Assembly: GCF_000699445.3 (NCBI RefSeq)
Contig: NC_067196.1
Location: 75,151,864 to 75,215,863, forward strand
Direction: 5' to 3'
Source of the DNA: Schistosoma haematobium
Taxonomy: Eukaryota > Platyhelminthes > Trematoda > Strigeidida > Schistosomatidae
Length of the DNA stretch: 64,000 bases
Shown: positions 27,601 through 42,600 of the stretch, in pieces
How the letters are laid out: each line of letters begins with the position of its first letter
Position numbering within the stretch: position 1 is the stretch's first letter
Translations under genes and position numbers: made by a program
The notes under the pieces: model-generated
Databases searched by the model: none
What the model saw: the letters and a program-made list of their open reading frames with translations, nothing else
Told to the model about the DNA's origin: nothing

Positions 27601-30600
27601 GGCAAACGAGTTACATTCATTTAATTTATATATTTTGATAGAGATCAGACTAAATCTGTAACAGGTTATATATTTAGTTATATTTTGATTCATTTACACA
27701 CTTTATAGTGATGAAAACATTTTCTATCTTAGGTGAAGGATTTTTGTGGAGCTGAGTTCTTCGACATAGATGGTTTAATTGAAAAGAACTCAATATCAAC
27801 ATTTTTACATTTTGTTCACAAAATTTAATTTAATTTCCTAAATTTATTATAACTTCCAATATTGCATTTTATTATTGATAAAAATATAAATGAATAGAAT
27901 AAGAGGGAGAAAACCGTTGACATACAAATGACCAACCTTTTTCTATTTCAATAACTTTAGGGCATTTGATAAATTCAAGTGGTTTATATATACCTTTTTC
28001 TTTCATTGTCATCGTTGTACTAGGAAATAAGTGGGAAGAAAAAACAATGTAAACAAAATGCAGACACCATGACTTTATGATAAAAATTTATTTACTATAT
28101 ATAGTAAATGAAAGTAAATAATAAATTATAAGGAAAGTATACTAACGGCGTTGTAAAGTTATCTATCTGTCCATCTCTCTCTGTATATATATACATATGG
28201 ATAAAGGACTGCGTAGACGTTCAACTTCGTGACCAACAGGCAGGATTCCGTAAGGATAGATCGTGTACAGACCAAATCGCAACTCTACGGATCATTGTGG
28301 AACAATCAATTGAATGGATTTCATCACTCTACATCAACTTCATTGACTACGAAAAGGCATTTGATAGCGTGGACAGAACAACACTATGGAAACTTCTTCG
28401 ACACTACGGCGTGCCTCAGAAGATAGTCAATATCATACAGAATTCATATGATCGATTACACTGCAAAATTGCGCATGGAGGACAGTTGGCAAAGTCGTTC
28501 GAAGTGAAGACCGGTGTTAGGCAAGGTTGCTTACTCTCACCCTTTCTCTTTCTCCTGGTGATCGACTGGATCATGAAGACGTCAACGTCTGAAGGAAAGC
28601 GCGGGATACAATGGACATCTAAGATGCAGTTGGATGATCTAGACTTCGCAGACGATCTGGCCCTTCTATCCCAAACGCAACAACAGATGCAGGAGAAGAC
28701 AAACAGTGTGGCAGCAGCCTCAGCAGCAATATGTCTCAATATACACAAAGGGAAAAGCAAGGTTCTCCGATACAACACAGAACGCACCAATCCAATCACA
28801 ATTGACGGAGAAGATTTGGAAGATGTAAAAACCTTTACATATTTGGGCAACATCATTGATGAACACGGTGGATCTGATGCAGATGTGAAGGCGCGGATCG
28901 GCAAAGCAAGAGCAGAATATTTACAACTGAAGGACATCTGGAACTCAAAGCAACTGTCAACCAACACCAAGGTCAGGATTTTCAATACAAATGTCAAGAC
29001 AGTTCTACTCTATGGGGCAGAAACCTAGAGAACTACGAAAGCCATCATCCAGAAAACACAGGTGTTTATTAACAATTGTCTACGCAAAATACTTCAGATC
29101 CATTGGCCGGACACTATTAGCAACAACCTACTGTGGGAGAGAACAAACCAGATTCCAGCGGAGGTAGAAATTAGGAAGAAGCGCTGGAAGTGAATAGGAC
29201 ACACATTGAGGAAAGCACCCAACTGCGTCACAAGACAAGCCCTCACATGGAATCCTCAAGGCCAAAGGAAAAGAGGAAGACTAAAGAACACATTACACCG
29301 GTAAATGGAGATAGACATGAGAAAAATGGACAAGGATTGGATGGAACTAGAAAAGAAGGCCCCGGATAGAGTGGGTTGGAGAATGCTGGTCTGCGGCCTA
29401 TGCTCCATTGGGAGTAACAGGCGTAAGTAAGTAATATATAATCTAGGTTTTGTGTTGATTGGCAACCATCAAGAAAGTATACCTGTAACCTTGAGAAGGC
29501 TGATATTGTCTAAGGGATTTGAACTCACATCGTTCAACTCCGAACTCTGAGACTTTACTACTGTGTTTTCCAGAAGCAGTTGACCTTCTGTAAGATTGAG
29601 ATATACAGAATTGATTGATCACTGAATAGTGATTGCTATCCTTTAGATGCTAACTAAGATCTATCGACCAAGTTATTCCGTGACCAATATTCTAAGTAAC
29701 TCGATATTCTGTACCCTATGTTGAAGTACCTGATGTTTAAATGTAGTCTGAAGGAATTCCTGCTTCATCTTGAACTGGAACTCTTTAGCAGTGGACACAT
29801 TGGAAATCAACGTTGATGCAAGAAATATAGCATAAAAAGCAAATACATAGGTAGTTAGTGACTTTATTAGTATTCCTACCAATTTGATGGGCTAGATAAA
29901 AATAAACTAGTAATCAAACATTATGTTATCTTAGTGCGCGTTGTCAACCGTAAACAGCGTACAACTCATAAATTATATGATAATTTTTGAGTCTAATGTT
30001 GCTGTCAACAAGCAAGTAGATGGAGCGAAACTAAAATCTTGAAGAATAGAAATAAATCTCTCAAGGTGACGATGAAGCATCTAATTAGTTAAAACCCTCT
30101 TTTCCCACATGGCCCAATAAATACAAAGTAGAAGGAGCCAAAATATAGCAAGAAAAACTACTCTGTAATCATAAACCAGTTCATTCTTCCTTAAACCTGA
30201 TAAAGCTTTACATCTTTGTCAAGTGATAAATAATTCAGGTACCTTTGTGAAAATTTTTCAAATGGATCAATAAAGCCTATACAACATCACATGACTGCCA
30301 TTCTTATCTTTAAGGATGTCCTTTCTGCGAATGCTTGTTAAATATGTACAATGCAGGAGGGATCAGTCATCAGTTATTTGTCTCATAAATGTGCAGCTAT
30401 CAGAATTTCTCTGCGAATTTTAGAGGCTCTCTGCACATTGTTCTCCATTTCCTTTGCTTCTTTAGCTTCAGAATCTGATTTTTCTATATCACAGCCTTTG
30501 TTACTAATCTTTAGACTCAAAACATAAGATATTATTGAAATTCCTGTTATTTAATATACATTGAGTATTTCGATAAGTTTCTATATGCATGCTTAGTGAC

Positions 30601-33600
30601 AACTCAGTGACCAGCTACAAATAAATACACTTGGCTTTAAGAAACACGTTTCGTATGAAACCAAGGCATACAGAGAGTCATCGATGAACAAGAAGGATCT
30701 AATGTAGACGTAAAGGCAAGGATTAGCAAAGTAAGTACAGCATTCCTACAGCTGAAAAACATATGGAACTCGAAACAAATGTCAGCCAACACCAAAGTCG
30801 GAACCTTTAATACGAACGTCAGGACAGTTCTGCTATACGAAGATGAGACTTTAAGAACTACCACATTCATCATCAAAAGGGTATGTATTTATAAACAATT
30901 GTCTACGTAGGATACTCAATGTCCGTTGACCGGATACCATCAGCAACAACGTAGTGTGAGAGAGAAAGAGCCTACTTCCAACTGAAGAGAAAATTAGGAA
31001 AGGACACTGGATGTGAATATGACATACATTGTGGAAACCAGCAAGTCGCATCACATGATAAGCGTCAACCTGGAATCTTGATGTGGAACGGAAAAGAGGG
31101 AGACCGAATAACACACTGCGTCAGCAAATGGAAGCAGATAAGAAAAGGATGAATATCAACTGGAAACAACTGTGAAGCGTTATCCAGAACAGAAACAGAT
31201 GGAGAAAGCTGGTGGCCGGCCTGTGCTCCCCACGAGGGGTAATAGTCCTAAGTAAGTAAATAATACAGAGCAGACTACTTGTCACTTAGTTGGAAGTTGC
31301 TACACAGTGTTTGAAATTTTACGAATTCCAAAAAATGTAAACCACAAGTCTTCATTTCTTTATGTTGTAAACAAACCTAAACAGTAATTAAAGTTGTAAT
31401 TCAAAGTTGAAGAACATAAGCAATATATCCTGACATCAAATCTGATGATAAATATATTGCATAAATACTTATACCCATACCATAAATCGCTAGATTCAGC
31501 ATTTCTAATATATTCCGGTTGATTCCAAAATTCGCTCATATATCTTCCTAAATAAAGATAAAAAAAGAATCGGGATTATATTTAACGAAGGAATCGTGTT
31601 GTAAATAAGATGAAAACTTGTTAATATTCGTTTAAGTGATTGCAAGCTTAACTCATGTAAATCAAATTTCGTATCTGGATTTTCTTTATTTTAATTCAAT
31701 GATACATTTGGCCACTTCAATCATACACATAATTGTCTATCCGCATTCATTAACCTGTCACACCTTACTATGATCGGGTGTGTTCTTCAATAAATCATAA
31801 ACAACCAGGTATAAGTTATTAAAGTAGTCAGTTAACTACTTCGATGGTTCATAATGAAGAGTGATGTTTGACAATTAAATTGCTTAAATGATTGAACCAA
31901 CGAGATTTTTATTTATTCTTCGTACTGTTTAACTACTAATCGAAAACTTTCTACATAAATTCTCTCAGAATCTTCATCATCCTATTTCAAATTTTTTGAC
32001 AGATTAGACATCACTACGGTTAGTTTATAAATATAACACATTTTTCATGTAACAAAGAAGAAAAATATAATGGGAGAGAATATTTCAAAAGGTATGTATG
32101 GTTATCTTTTTATACTTCCGGACTGCAAATAAGAAGAAAACCGGCCAAAACAAAGTAATTATTCAAAATGATTAGGAAATATTATGTACCTAGACAGAAA
32201 ACTCAAACCAGTAGCAGTCAAGCATTCAACGATGTAAAGAAAATGGTATAGGTTCAAGTTTGATATAAATCACTTTAAGTAACACGTGACCCAGCAAATA
32301 TATTCCGTGAAGGTTCAAAACCTCATCCATCAAATTAACGTCTTTCTCGAGAGTCCTTCCCAACGGCTCACTCAGTTGCCAAACCACATGCAAAAAAATA
32401 TTTGGAAGACATATCCGTCCGATAAAAAACATTACAAGCTTATTGCATCACCAATTTTGAATTTGCGTCTTATTGCAGTGAACACGAACACCAGTGGGGA
32501 CAACCAAATGTATTTGACAAACTATTACAGGACTTGTTAATAAAATCTAACAATCAAATAGTAAATACGTAATTTGCAAAATGTCCATCAATTGTCTCAA
32601 GATGACTCAGACTTCATTGTTCTTGCATTTTCATAGAAATTGCATTCTGTTCCCATTCTTTACTGTTCGATCCTCTTGTCTCTCTGCTGCCAGACATTCT
32701 GTTCCTGACTAACATTATATACTACTTATGTCAATATAAGTAGCACACATCATATTATAGGTGTAGATGCAAGTAGAGAGCAGACTATTCTTTTATTCAA
32801 ATATCATAATGACAACATAGATTAAATGAGTTAGTGAACTTTTTTTGAACATGTTTAGAAGAAGTAACAGTAACAAAACCACTCTGATTATGCCAGTTAT
32901 CATCATCAACAACATACATCCTGAAACAGAAGTATTTTGGTCCAAGTTTCTAATCATGAGCAAGTAAAATTAAGCACTACCATTTTTACATTTTAAGACA
33001 ACTTTTTGTCATGAACTGATACTAGTTGGAGAATAAGTGAAAGTCAGGAAACATTGAACAAATATTCTAACCTAACTTGATACGCAGGTATACACACCTA
33101 CAACTTCATATGAAAGTGAATTTGTAAGTTTCAAGCTTTGTAATGAATATGAATTTTTGGACTGTTTGAATATAATAAGTTACAACGGTTACCATTTTAT
33201 GTTTATTTTGAATGGTTAATAGTTTAACTCACTTCCTTTTCCATCATTGACCAGTGGAATTAGACGATCTATTTTCTCTCTAGTTAGTTGTATTGTATAG
33301 AAATTTTCTCCAGAGTTCATTATTAAATCATTGGGTTTTCTTTTCATTAAATCTATGCAAAAAATTACAAAAGAAAAACTAGTTGAATAATAATTAGTTT
33401 TTGCATATGGATATTTGAAGGTTCTTTGACTATAATTAACGAGCTATATATTCATACGAAGATAATAAACAAAGGAATATTATGAATTTACTATTAAAAC
33501 TCCAACTAACAGTTTTAAAATCACTATTCAAGTTGTTTCTTTATCATTGGAAATTTTTCATAATTAGTGTTTCATTCATGAATTGGTTATTACATAATTA

Positions 33601-36600
33601 TAAACTACAGAAATATGTTGTGGTTATTATTTGATCATCAGTTGTCATAGTGCAAAGTAAACATATTAATAGTTATATATGTATAATTCTATATTGTAAT
33701 TATGCTTATAATCAAATCTTTGGGATATAAGAATAAGATTGAATTATGCGAAAGAAATTTCATAGAAAATCTCAATTGAATCAATTTAGATTATTTAGAG
33801 AAAACTTAAAGAAAGACCTCTTCAGTATCCAGTATTGAGAAAGTACCAAAATACTTGTAAAAACATAGTTTTATATATTCCTTCTCTTTGTGAATAACTT
33901 ACACAAAAAAAATGATTTAATCACTGTGTCTTTCATAATTCATTCAATGTAATTGAAAATACACTGTAAATCTTCAAGAAGATATAAATAAAAAGAACTA
34001 AAAGTTCAGTGTAGAAAACTAGCTTGGGAAATGATTATCTACGATTCTGGAATGATGAATTTCATCGAAAGAAAATATCACTAGGGAAATTTTGATGAAT
34101 GAGGATTAGGATCCTCTCCTATTTGAAAGAATCATGAAATATCATTTAATACAATGTAAATAACCGTGGTTACGGTTGATATTCCAGCAGTTAATAAAGG
34201 ATTCAGTGATTTAAAAATGAACTAATCAATTAACCAAGTTAATGAAGCATCTAAGCCATAACGGTCATTTGTTTCGGTAAAGAGAAATATTCTCATGTGA
34301 TTTAACTCATTTAACTTTACCAGTATAAGAGGTTTGTGTGAATTGTTGAATTTCGTAGTTTACATCGCTAACCGAATTAAGTCAGACGATTACTGAAAGT
34401 CAAAAAGTACCAGATAACACGGTAGTGACTAATTTTGAAAGTTCATCCCCTGAGTTTACGTGAGAAGCCGTGGATAAGCGCTGCTAAATAGTCCCTTACT
34501 AAGACGCAGTAGCTATTCAGTGCCTGATGGTTTTCCATAATTATTTGAAAAGGCTAAGTTCACTATGTAAACTACAATATTTCATTTGATAGTATGATTA
34601 ATAAACGATAAAGTAAATTTTGTTATGAGGTTTTGATCACTAAATTGTACATAGATTTTATAAAAGTATCAATAGCTAATACAAATGCATATATGATATT
34701 ATGTACATTATCAACTACTGAGTTAAATAAATGGTTTTTGTACTAGATAGTTTTTGTTGCATTAATTTCTGTTGTCCAATTTTTAATTTCCAATTCTCCA
34801 ACGATGCAGTATCACCATTTAAATGTAAATTATTTGTCTCTGGGTTAAATAATTTTTTGCTACTTTGCTCATTTGATGGATAATTTGATATTGTACTATG
34901 GTTAATTGTTAAATGTGAATCATTGGAGGGATGTGATCCAGGACTTGTTTGCTCTGGAATACATGATAAAGCAACAGGTAAGTTGAGATTTTGCATTTCC
35001 GCCATGGTAGTTTGAAGCTGTAATTGAATTTCTCTTGGGACCATCTATAAAGAACAGTTGTATCCATTATTTATTTGTTGAATTACAGTTTTAGAATGTA
35101 ATGTTTCTTAATAAAAGAATATTCTGATGATATAGAGAAAATACTGAACTATCAGTCATGTGAAAATAAATGTAGTTTCTATCACAAAATAACACTATCT
35201 AGAGAACCCTTGAAAAATATAGCTCACTAGATCGAGTTTTTCTCATATTTTTATGACTCGTAGAAACGCACATCTACCATTCAACGCGTCATCCGATCGG
35301 CAATTTTTCGGCCTAGAAGTAAGTGTGATACTTTCTGACCTAATGATTCAGATCTACAAATTAAGTTGATTGTTATCAGATCTTGGTCCTTGTTAAAAAT
35401 CAATAATGATTTACCGTTTAACTACCATTTTGGTCATTTCTTCCTACGGAAACTTCAGGAAGTGAATATCATTTCTAGTCATAATAGAGAATAAAATTAT
35501 CCTTTTACTTTGGTGTTTTGTATATATATATTTATTTTAAAGTTGATTTTCATAAAATGTAGAATTACTAAGAGTTTGCTAGTTCAATGTTGAGTGGGGT
35601 TGTTATGTACATTAACTACAAGTCTCAAACATTGGTCCTTAAGCTGACGTAATTTTTTTCAGAAACTATAATTAAACTGTACAAATCCCAACAAAACAAC
35701 TGGGTCAAATTAATTATCAAAAAGCTAAATCCTACAACAGCATCCCATCTAAAAAGCTCTAGAGTGCATTTGTCAGAGAACAGAAAGATCATTCAGACAA
35801 ATTGAACAGGAAATCATGTTATCTACTATTCTAGTGAACATGAACGGTAAAGGTAATTTACACCGTCACAGATGATTTTTAGTTATTTCACAATGTGAAT
35901 AACTCGGGCGACATGTTATGTAGCCTGAAATATCTGGGGACCTGTAAGTTTTTTCTTACAGGAGCACTTAGCACATGAATATCTCCAAACACAAACCAAC
36001 ATCGGAGAGGATAATATTCCAGCATATCCACGATTAGATCAAGTAAAAATTTGAAGGCAGTAAATATGAATTTAAAACTCTTACTTCAAAACACAAGTTC
36101 TTACATTCCAACTGATATCTCCACGGGTTAAAGCAATTTGATAAAATATAACAGGATCACCCAAAATGCTATGTTTTAAAAGCGTTCCCTCAGGACTGAA
36201 ACGTGGACCCAGACCAGCTGCATGCCAATTAATATTTGATGGTCTTCTAAAAGAAAGCTTTTTATTGTTATATGGTATTGAAGTGATTTGTTCTGCAAGC
36301 TGAGAATCTCCCGAAGCTTTTCTCAAAACCGCAACCCTTGAAGATGCATTGTGGAAAAAGTAGGTGATAAAATGAAAATTTAACCGGAAACTAACATCGA
36401 TAGAACGAATGAATGTGTAGGCTTCGTTATAACATTACTGGTAAAGTTCATTTACTTATTAAATTATATTCATTCACCCATTCGTTTTGCTGCATACTGA
36501 TCATATCGTTTGAACTGGACGTTTGGAATTATTTTTCTTAACAAATTTCTTCTTAACTTTAGATGATCCCATGTTGTCAATGAACATCGAAATAACGGTT

Positions 36601-39600
36601 ACTTAGTCATTAATCCTACCAACTTCCGATCACCACTTTGCAGTAGAGAGTTTATGTGCTTGTCGTTTAATTTGTATACGTTTCAACTAAGTGACTTCGA
36701 TAAACACTGATGACATGAGATAATTAAAAGTTGGAACGAAGTTTGTTAAGAAAAATAATATGAAACGTACAATTCTAACGACATGATCAGTATACAGCAA
36801 AGAGAGTGAGTCAATGGATATAATTTAAAAACTGAGTATGTTTTATTGTGAGAGTGTAATTGAGAGTTTAGGCAATAAATGTTTAACACACTAAGAGGAG
36901 TAAATGCATAGTTTGGCTAATATATACATTCATACATACTCCTTTGCAAAAGTTTAAAAATATTTGTAGAAACATAAGCGAAGTACTGCGGACTAAAATA
37001 ATAACACCGTTTGTCTATCAGGTGAATGCAGAGGTATAAATTATCCGGAGAGTGAAAACGTATTCACATACAAGGTTAGTAAACGGTCGAAAGTCACTTA
37101 CAAAGCAAGGAAAAGGCTGCCAGGACCATGGTAAACTAAAGGACGGGATATATTGCATCTGTACATAAAAGCCAGCCTTAAAACGATGGATTTCCAAAAT
37201 CCCACCTCATACAAGTTTCTACTCGGCTCCCCTTGAAACCATTTTTTCCTACTTCATGAAAAAATTCGAATCGTTTTTGATGGAAAAAAACTACAAGAAT
37301 AGACCACATCTTCAACAATAGATTTATGAACTGATTTTCTTCCACATCTCAGTAACAACAGAATAGATGGCTTGTGGGGATTGTAAGACTTTCGTAGTTT
37401 GACTCATTAAATTATCTTGGTTATATCACCATTGGAAACCTGAAAAAACTCAATAGTACTAAAGTCTCATATTAGGATGCACTAACCGTACAGAGATTAA
37501 AGATTGTCTTCTAGATGGTCTAACTAAAGTCACTCCATGATTTAATTTGTGAAACTAATGGAACAACTGAATGACTTGATTGATACAACAACTGAATAAA
37601 CGATCTGTAATGTTTGGTGAGACTACGTAGCTGCGTTAATTGGAGTGTATAGTAGATGAATTTCTGTTTCATTATCTTACCTCCTGATACTTAGTTAATC
37701 TGGTAAGAGATGTTGTATGTCACTCGGTAACTACTGACCCATTTTTATTTTGGTTATCTACTCTGTTTCACTACTCAATCATATTTTACAGTGATGAAAT
37801 GCGTCACAAGTAACTTATAATCTTTTAAACTTGTTTAAGCCTCATGAAAGGTATTTCACATCATTGAACAGAAATTAGTGGACGATTCAGTTCGAGATGT
37901 TTTCATGAACTTGACGAATCGTAGAAATCCATCGTGAATAAACTGAAAGAAGGAGTAAAACACAGGATGGTGTTTGCTTACTTGCGCATAGGTTTAGGTC
38001 TATCTTTCTCTGGGATAGTTTTTCTAACCATGACGCGTTTTGATTTTTGCATTGAATTTAATCCATCAGAAAGATCTTGAGATAAATGTCTAGTTTCAAA
38101 TTGTTTGAGCCTCTGGAACGACAATAGTAAAATCGTAATGGTAACAAGAACGTGCAACAATACACATAGGTAATATACATATTGAATCACTGTCATCTCT
38201 ATTTAAAATTTATCTATGACTGTTGAACATTCATTAGGTGTAAATCTCATATACTTAGTACAAGCAGGGATTAGACAAACCTAGTGATGAAAAATACTGA
38301 GGCTAATAGAAAGAATGAAATTCGTAAAAAGACTTCTGAGTATAAATCATTAAGATGTGTGGTGTTTGCAAAAATATTCGATGTGCTTGCCTTTGAGTGG
38401 TCCATTTTAACCCACGCTGACGAGCGGCTTAAGCACTGATGAAGTAACAGTCTAATAAAATTGTTGTGGTAAGTAGCATTTTTCTAAACATCTGTAATCT
38501 GTTAACTCTAAGTCTACTTATTTCAATTCATCTATTATTCACCATATTTAAACATTATTAAGACAACCTAATTCACCTTGATTTTTTGATTACTTTCTGA
38601 ATTAGTTATCACTATTCTAGTCAAACTTTTGGAATTACTTTATCATTACCCAATGTCTCTCCATATGATTAATACTGATTTTATTGTTATTTTGAAACAT
38701 ATAACATTGATATAATTGGCTAGTAGGGATAATTTGATTTTTGGTTTATATAATGGACAAATATTAACTAGGTAACGACTGTAAACTAAGGAGCGCTGAA
38801 CTGCTATTTGTTTTAGTACAGGGCTCACTTAAAAAGGATCAAACCCAGGACCTTTAAATCTTATGAGGGGAAATCAATTATTAGACTATTGAGTGGGCAT
38901 TTGTTGATTCTAGTTTCTAACTGCAGCCATTTTGTGATATTAATGTAAATCCATAACTGAAAGCCTAACCAAAAAGAGTTTCATTCGTTCTACTCTTCAT
39001 TCCTAGACCAAAAGGCAAAAGTCCCACCAGCTTTACCAAACTTCCTGCTTAGATATTTATAACTCCAACAATGTATAATAAATATGTTTGAACAACATAG
39101 TGCTAATCGATGTTATCAATCGATTTGTCTTTATCCACTATGTCATCATGATCAAACAATTGTAAATGATTCAGGTCACCGAGTAACTTTATTTCATATT
39201 TCTCAAGGAGGTGTTTTCATAAACATGCTAAGTGTGACACTGCTCTATTCACCTGATATCATCACATTCACAGAGGTACACAGAGGTATAGAGGCACACA
39301 TTCATTGAAATCAGTTGACCTGTATTTCGCATACGCATCTTTACAGTACAACGAGGAATATCTTCAGCGGTGATATTTAAACACTAATATATAAAAGATG
39401 CTCATTGCACAAAACGATTTAATTTTGCCCACAACATTTGGTGTCGATTCCTTCGCGGACTATGAATTGCAACGTCATGATAAAATAAGGATTCATTGTA
39501 GAAATAACTGTTCATAAGTTTCATTTGATCGTGATACAAAAGTTTGGTTAGCAAAACAAATGTAGATTTAAATGTATTTATTTTTTACCGGTTTTCTCTC

Positions 39601-42600
39601 AAAGTGGCTTACTTCTTGTACGCGTTCTTCAGTAATTCTAAGTTGTTCAATTGAACTGTCATATATTATGTGGGGTCTGTTCGATACATTAGCCTGCTCA
39701 TTTGTCATAGAATCAAGATCTAATTGTATTTTATCACTGGGAACATCGCTTTTGATTTTGACACCTTTAGAGCGATTAACTACAAAAAATCAAAAGAAAC
39801 TAATATTTGAAATAAACAGAAATAAACAGTTGAAAGTATTACAAAATATAGGACTTATTTGAAAACTTGCTTCTAAATTAACTGTCGTAATGATAAGCGG
39901 CGTGTAGACTGAGAATATGAATAGTCAACCAGTCTTCCAAAGGTCGACTGCCTTACCACATTTAAAATTACTACAAAGATCTTGAAAGAGTTTGCCAGGT
40001 GACTTACTTCTGAATGAACCAGAGTATACAAGAAGAAAATGGATAAAACAGTTAAACTGTGAATCACACAAGGCGAAATGTTTGCGCTGCTTGAAGCCTA
40101 ACATCGAATCAATTGAATAGTTTCTTATTCAAGAATCCATAGATGTAGATTAGTAGTGAATCATTCGGCGTTTTATTTTAAGTATCGATACATTAAACAA
40201 TAGTGGATATGAATCAGGCCGGTAAACTATATAGTCCTTAAGTTGACAAGCACTGGATAGTTTTCGTAAGTGAGGTAATGAGTCCTGTTTGCGCATATTT
40301 TCAATGCCGAAGTCAGTTCAATGTATTAATTAATAAGTAAATGACCAACGATCAAATGAACGTGATATCGAACAGAACTGCAAATCTACGTGAAATATCG
40401 AATGATGCTAGACAGGACCACTGATTACCAGAATTATTTAAGGCAATTCACCTTTCTCTCTGGAAGCACAGCTTTCCAATTGATTAATTTAAAGGTTATT
40501 TATACGTCTTGACATGAAACGCTGAAAGTATCAAGTATCAGAATAAAATCTAATACCTAAACTATTCTTGTTATTTCAGATCAGTTCTAAGTTTAACTCT
40601 AGTTACTAACAAGAGGAGGTTTTACAAAATATCTTATTTGAGTTATCAAACTCGAAAAATAAGTATGAGGCCTTGATATAATGAAACTCGAAGTTTGGTA
40701 TAAGACAAGCAACAAAACAAGATTAACCAGGCTTATGTGGTGGCAAATGGGCACAAATTTTCAGTGTCTCTTTTGCTTCTAAACTTTCACTTTATTTACA
40801 GTGAGGGATCAATATAAAGGAACGGTTGCGGACAGATAATAATTGAATAAATAAATCGTAAACCGTTTATTCCATTGTAACAGTCGGGTATTAAGGTCTG
40901 AAAGACAGTCTGACTGCGAAAGCCGAGATGCAATATTTCAGCCTGAGTTCTTGTTTGCATATATGGAGCCTTGTCTCTTCCTTAGACAGATAGTGACACG
41001 ACGTGGTAAGAGGTTTATTGAACTAGAGTAGATACATTTCCAAAGTTTGATTAAACAGAAAAAACTTCATTTTTGTAACCTATATGTTGTAAGTTATTTT
41101 TAGCCGTTCAAAAAAGTGGAAGTATCTGAATATGAGAACATATGAAGTAGCCATTACTAATTGAAATTCGGAAAACATTATTCGTCCGATATAAATAACC
41201 TCAGAAGCAATACAACGTAATAGGTTTCTTACCATATATGTCTGACAGGAAGACTTGATAAAAACAGCAAGAACCTTAGACACAAAAACTTCAACAAAAC
41301 CGGACAAACTATATTTATAGTTACAGAGAAAACATTAAATATACGTGGATGGCAACACTAACAAAGATATTCACAATGCAACCCGACCAATCTACTTCAC
41401 AACTGAATTTACCGTCTTTTGTGTCCCTACCCTCCAATGCCGTCCGACGTTGGTAACATCAAAACATATAGATAAACAGTAGAAAATGGCTTACAAATCT
41501 TATCCTGTGAAAATTTACTTAGCCAAGCTAGGACAGTTGAGCAAGCGCATTCATTTACAATACAGTTAAAACTTGTATTGTGGTCAGTGCCACGTTTTAC
41601 AAGACTGATAACCCAAGACAGTGAATGATATCAGACAAATTCTAAAAACCCACATAAAAAGTTAGTGGCGTGTATTTAACTGTAAAACATTTTACACTGA
41701 TTATCAACAAATAACAAGCGCTTCTAGAGACAGGTTTGTCAGAAAATACGCCAATTTTACTGACCGATTTCAAAAGATCTCTAAAACTACATATATGTGG
41801 ACTGCAATATGTATGCATATGATGAAAACTTTATAACGAATATCGAAAAAGTTTCTTGTGTATATACACATTGAAAATGTGGATACCTATCTCAATGTCA
41901 ACTTGCACTGAAAAACGATGTAGAGAATATGACAAAACAAATAGAGAAAAACCAACCAACATAACCCCTATTCCGATACAATTACACCCACTAACCTTTG
42001 CTCATGAGTTTTAGATTCTCGTCAAAACGTTATTATGGTGATAAACACGTTTTGACTATTTTAAACAAATTTACTGAGAACACAGTTTTATGATTTCCGT
42101 TAGCTCATAGTGATAAACAGACAGCAATTTTAATAACGACATAAATAAAAACTACATTTTTGTTCGCAACACTTAATGGGAAACCATATTTACATTCAAT
42201 ATCCATTGCTTTATGTGTACCAATTCTGAACGGTCATTATTAAATTAGCTAACTAATGTACATGCCCTCGCTGGTTTTTAGATTAATTCTATCCCCGTCG
42301 TCTCTTCTGAATTATTGACCAAGACCTGTTATTGACAGTCACGATAGTGTTATGGTATCCTTTTAGGGTCATTTTCACTACGTGAGACTAATGGCATAGA
42401 TTCGTATTCCATAACACTAACGGGATAACATTTGCCGTCACGCATGGATAGGAACATTTATCAACCGAGTGAACTTTGTTTTCGAGGGTTATACCTAAAA
42501 GAGCTTACAACTAACGTTCATTGCAAAACGGTTGTTTCATCTTTGTTCTTAAATATATTATTTTGTAAGTCCTTTTGATTACCTTTTCGAATGCACACAG

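Noticed and set aside
32226..32540. Overlapping frames on both strands as an extra MYCBPAP-like exon
   Set aside because: Exons 33233 and 31475 already join in phase at a conserved motif, so nothing is missing between them.
41080..41307. 75-codon - strand frame, and a possible 9-base micro-exon near 41227
   Set aside because: No domain or phase requirement; the exons on either side join without it.
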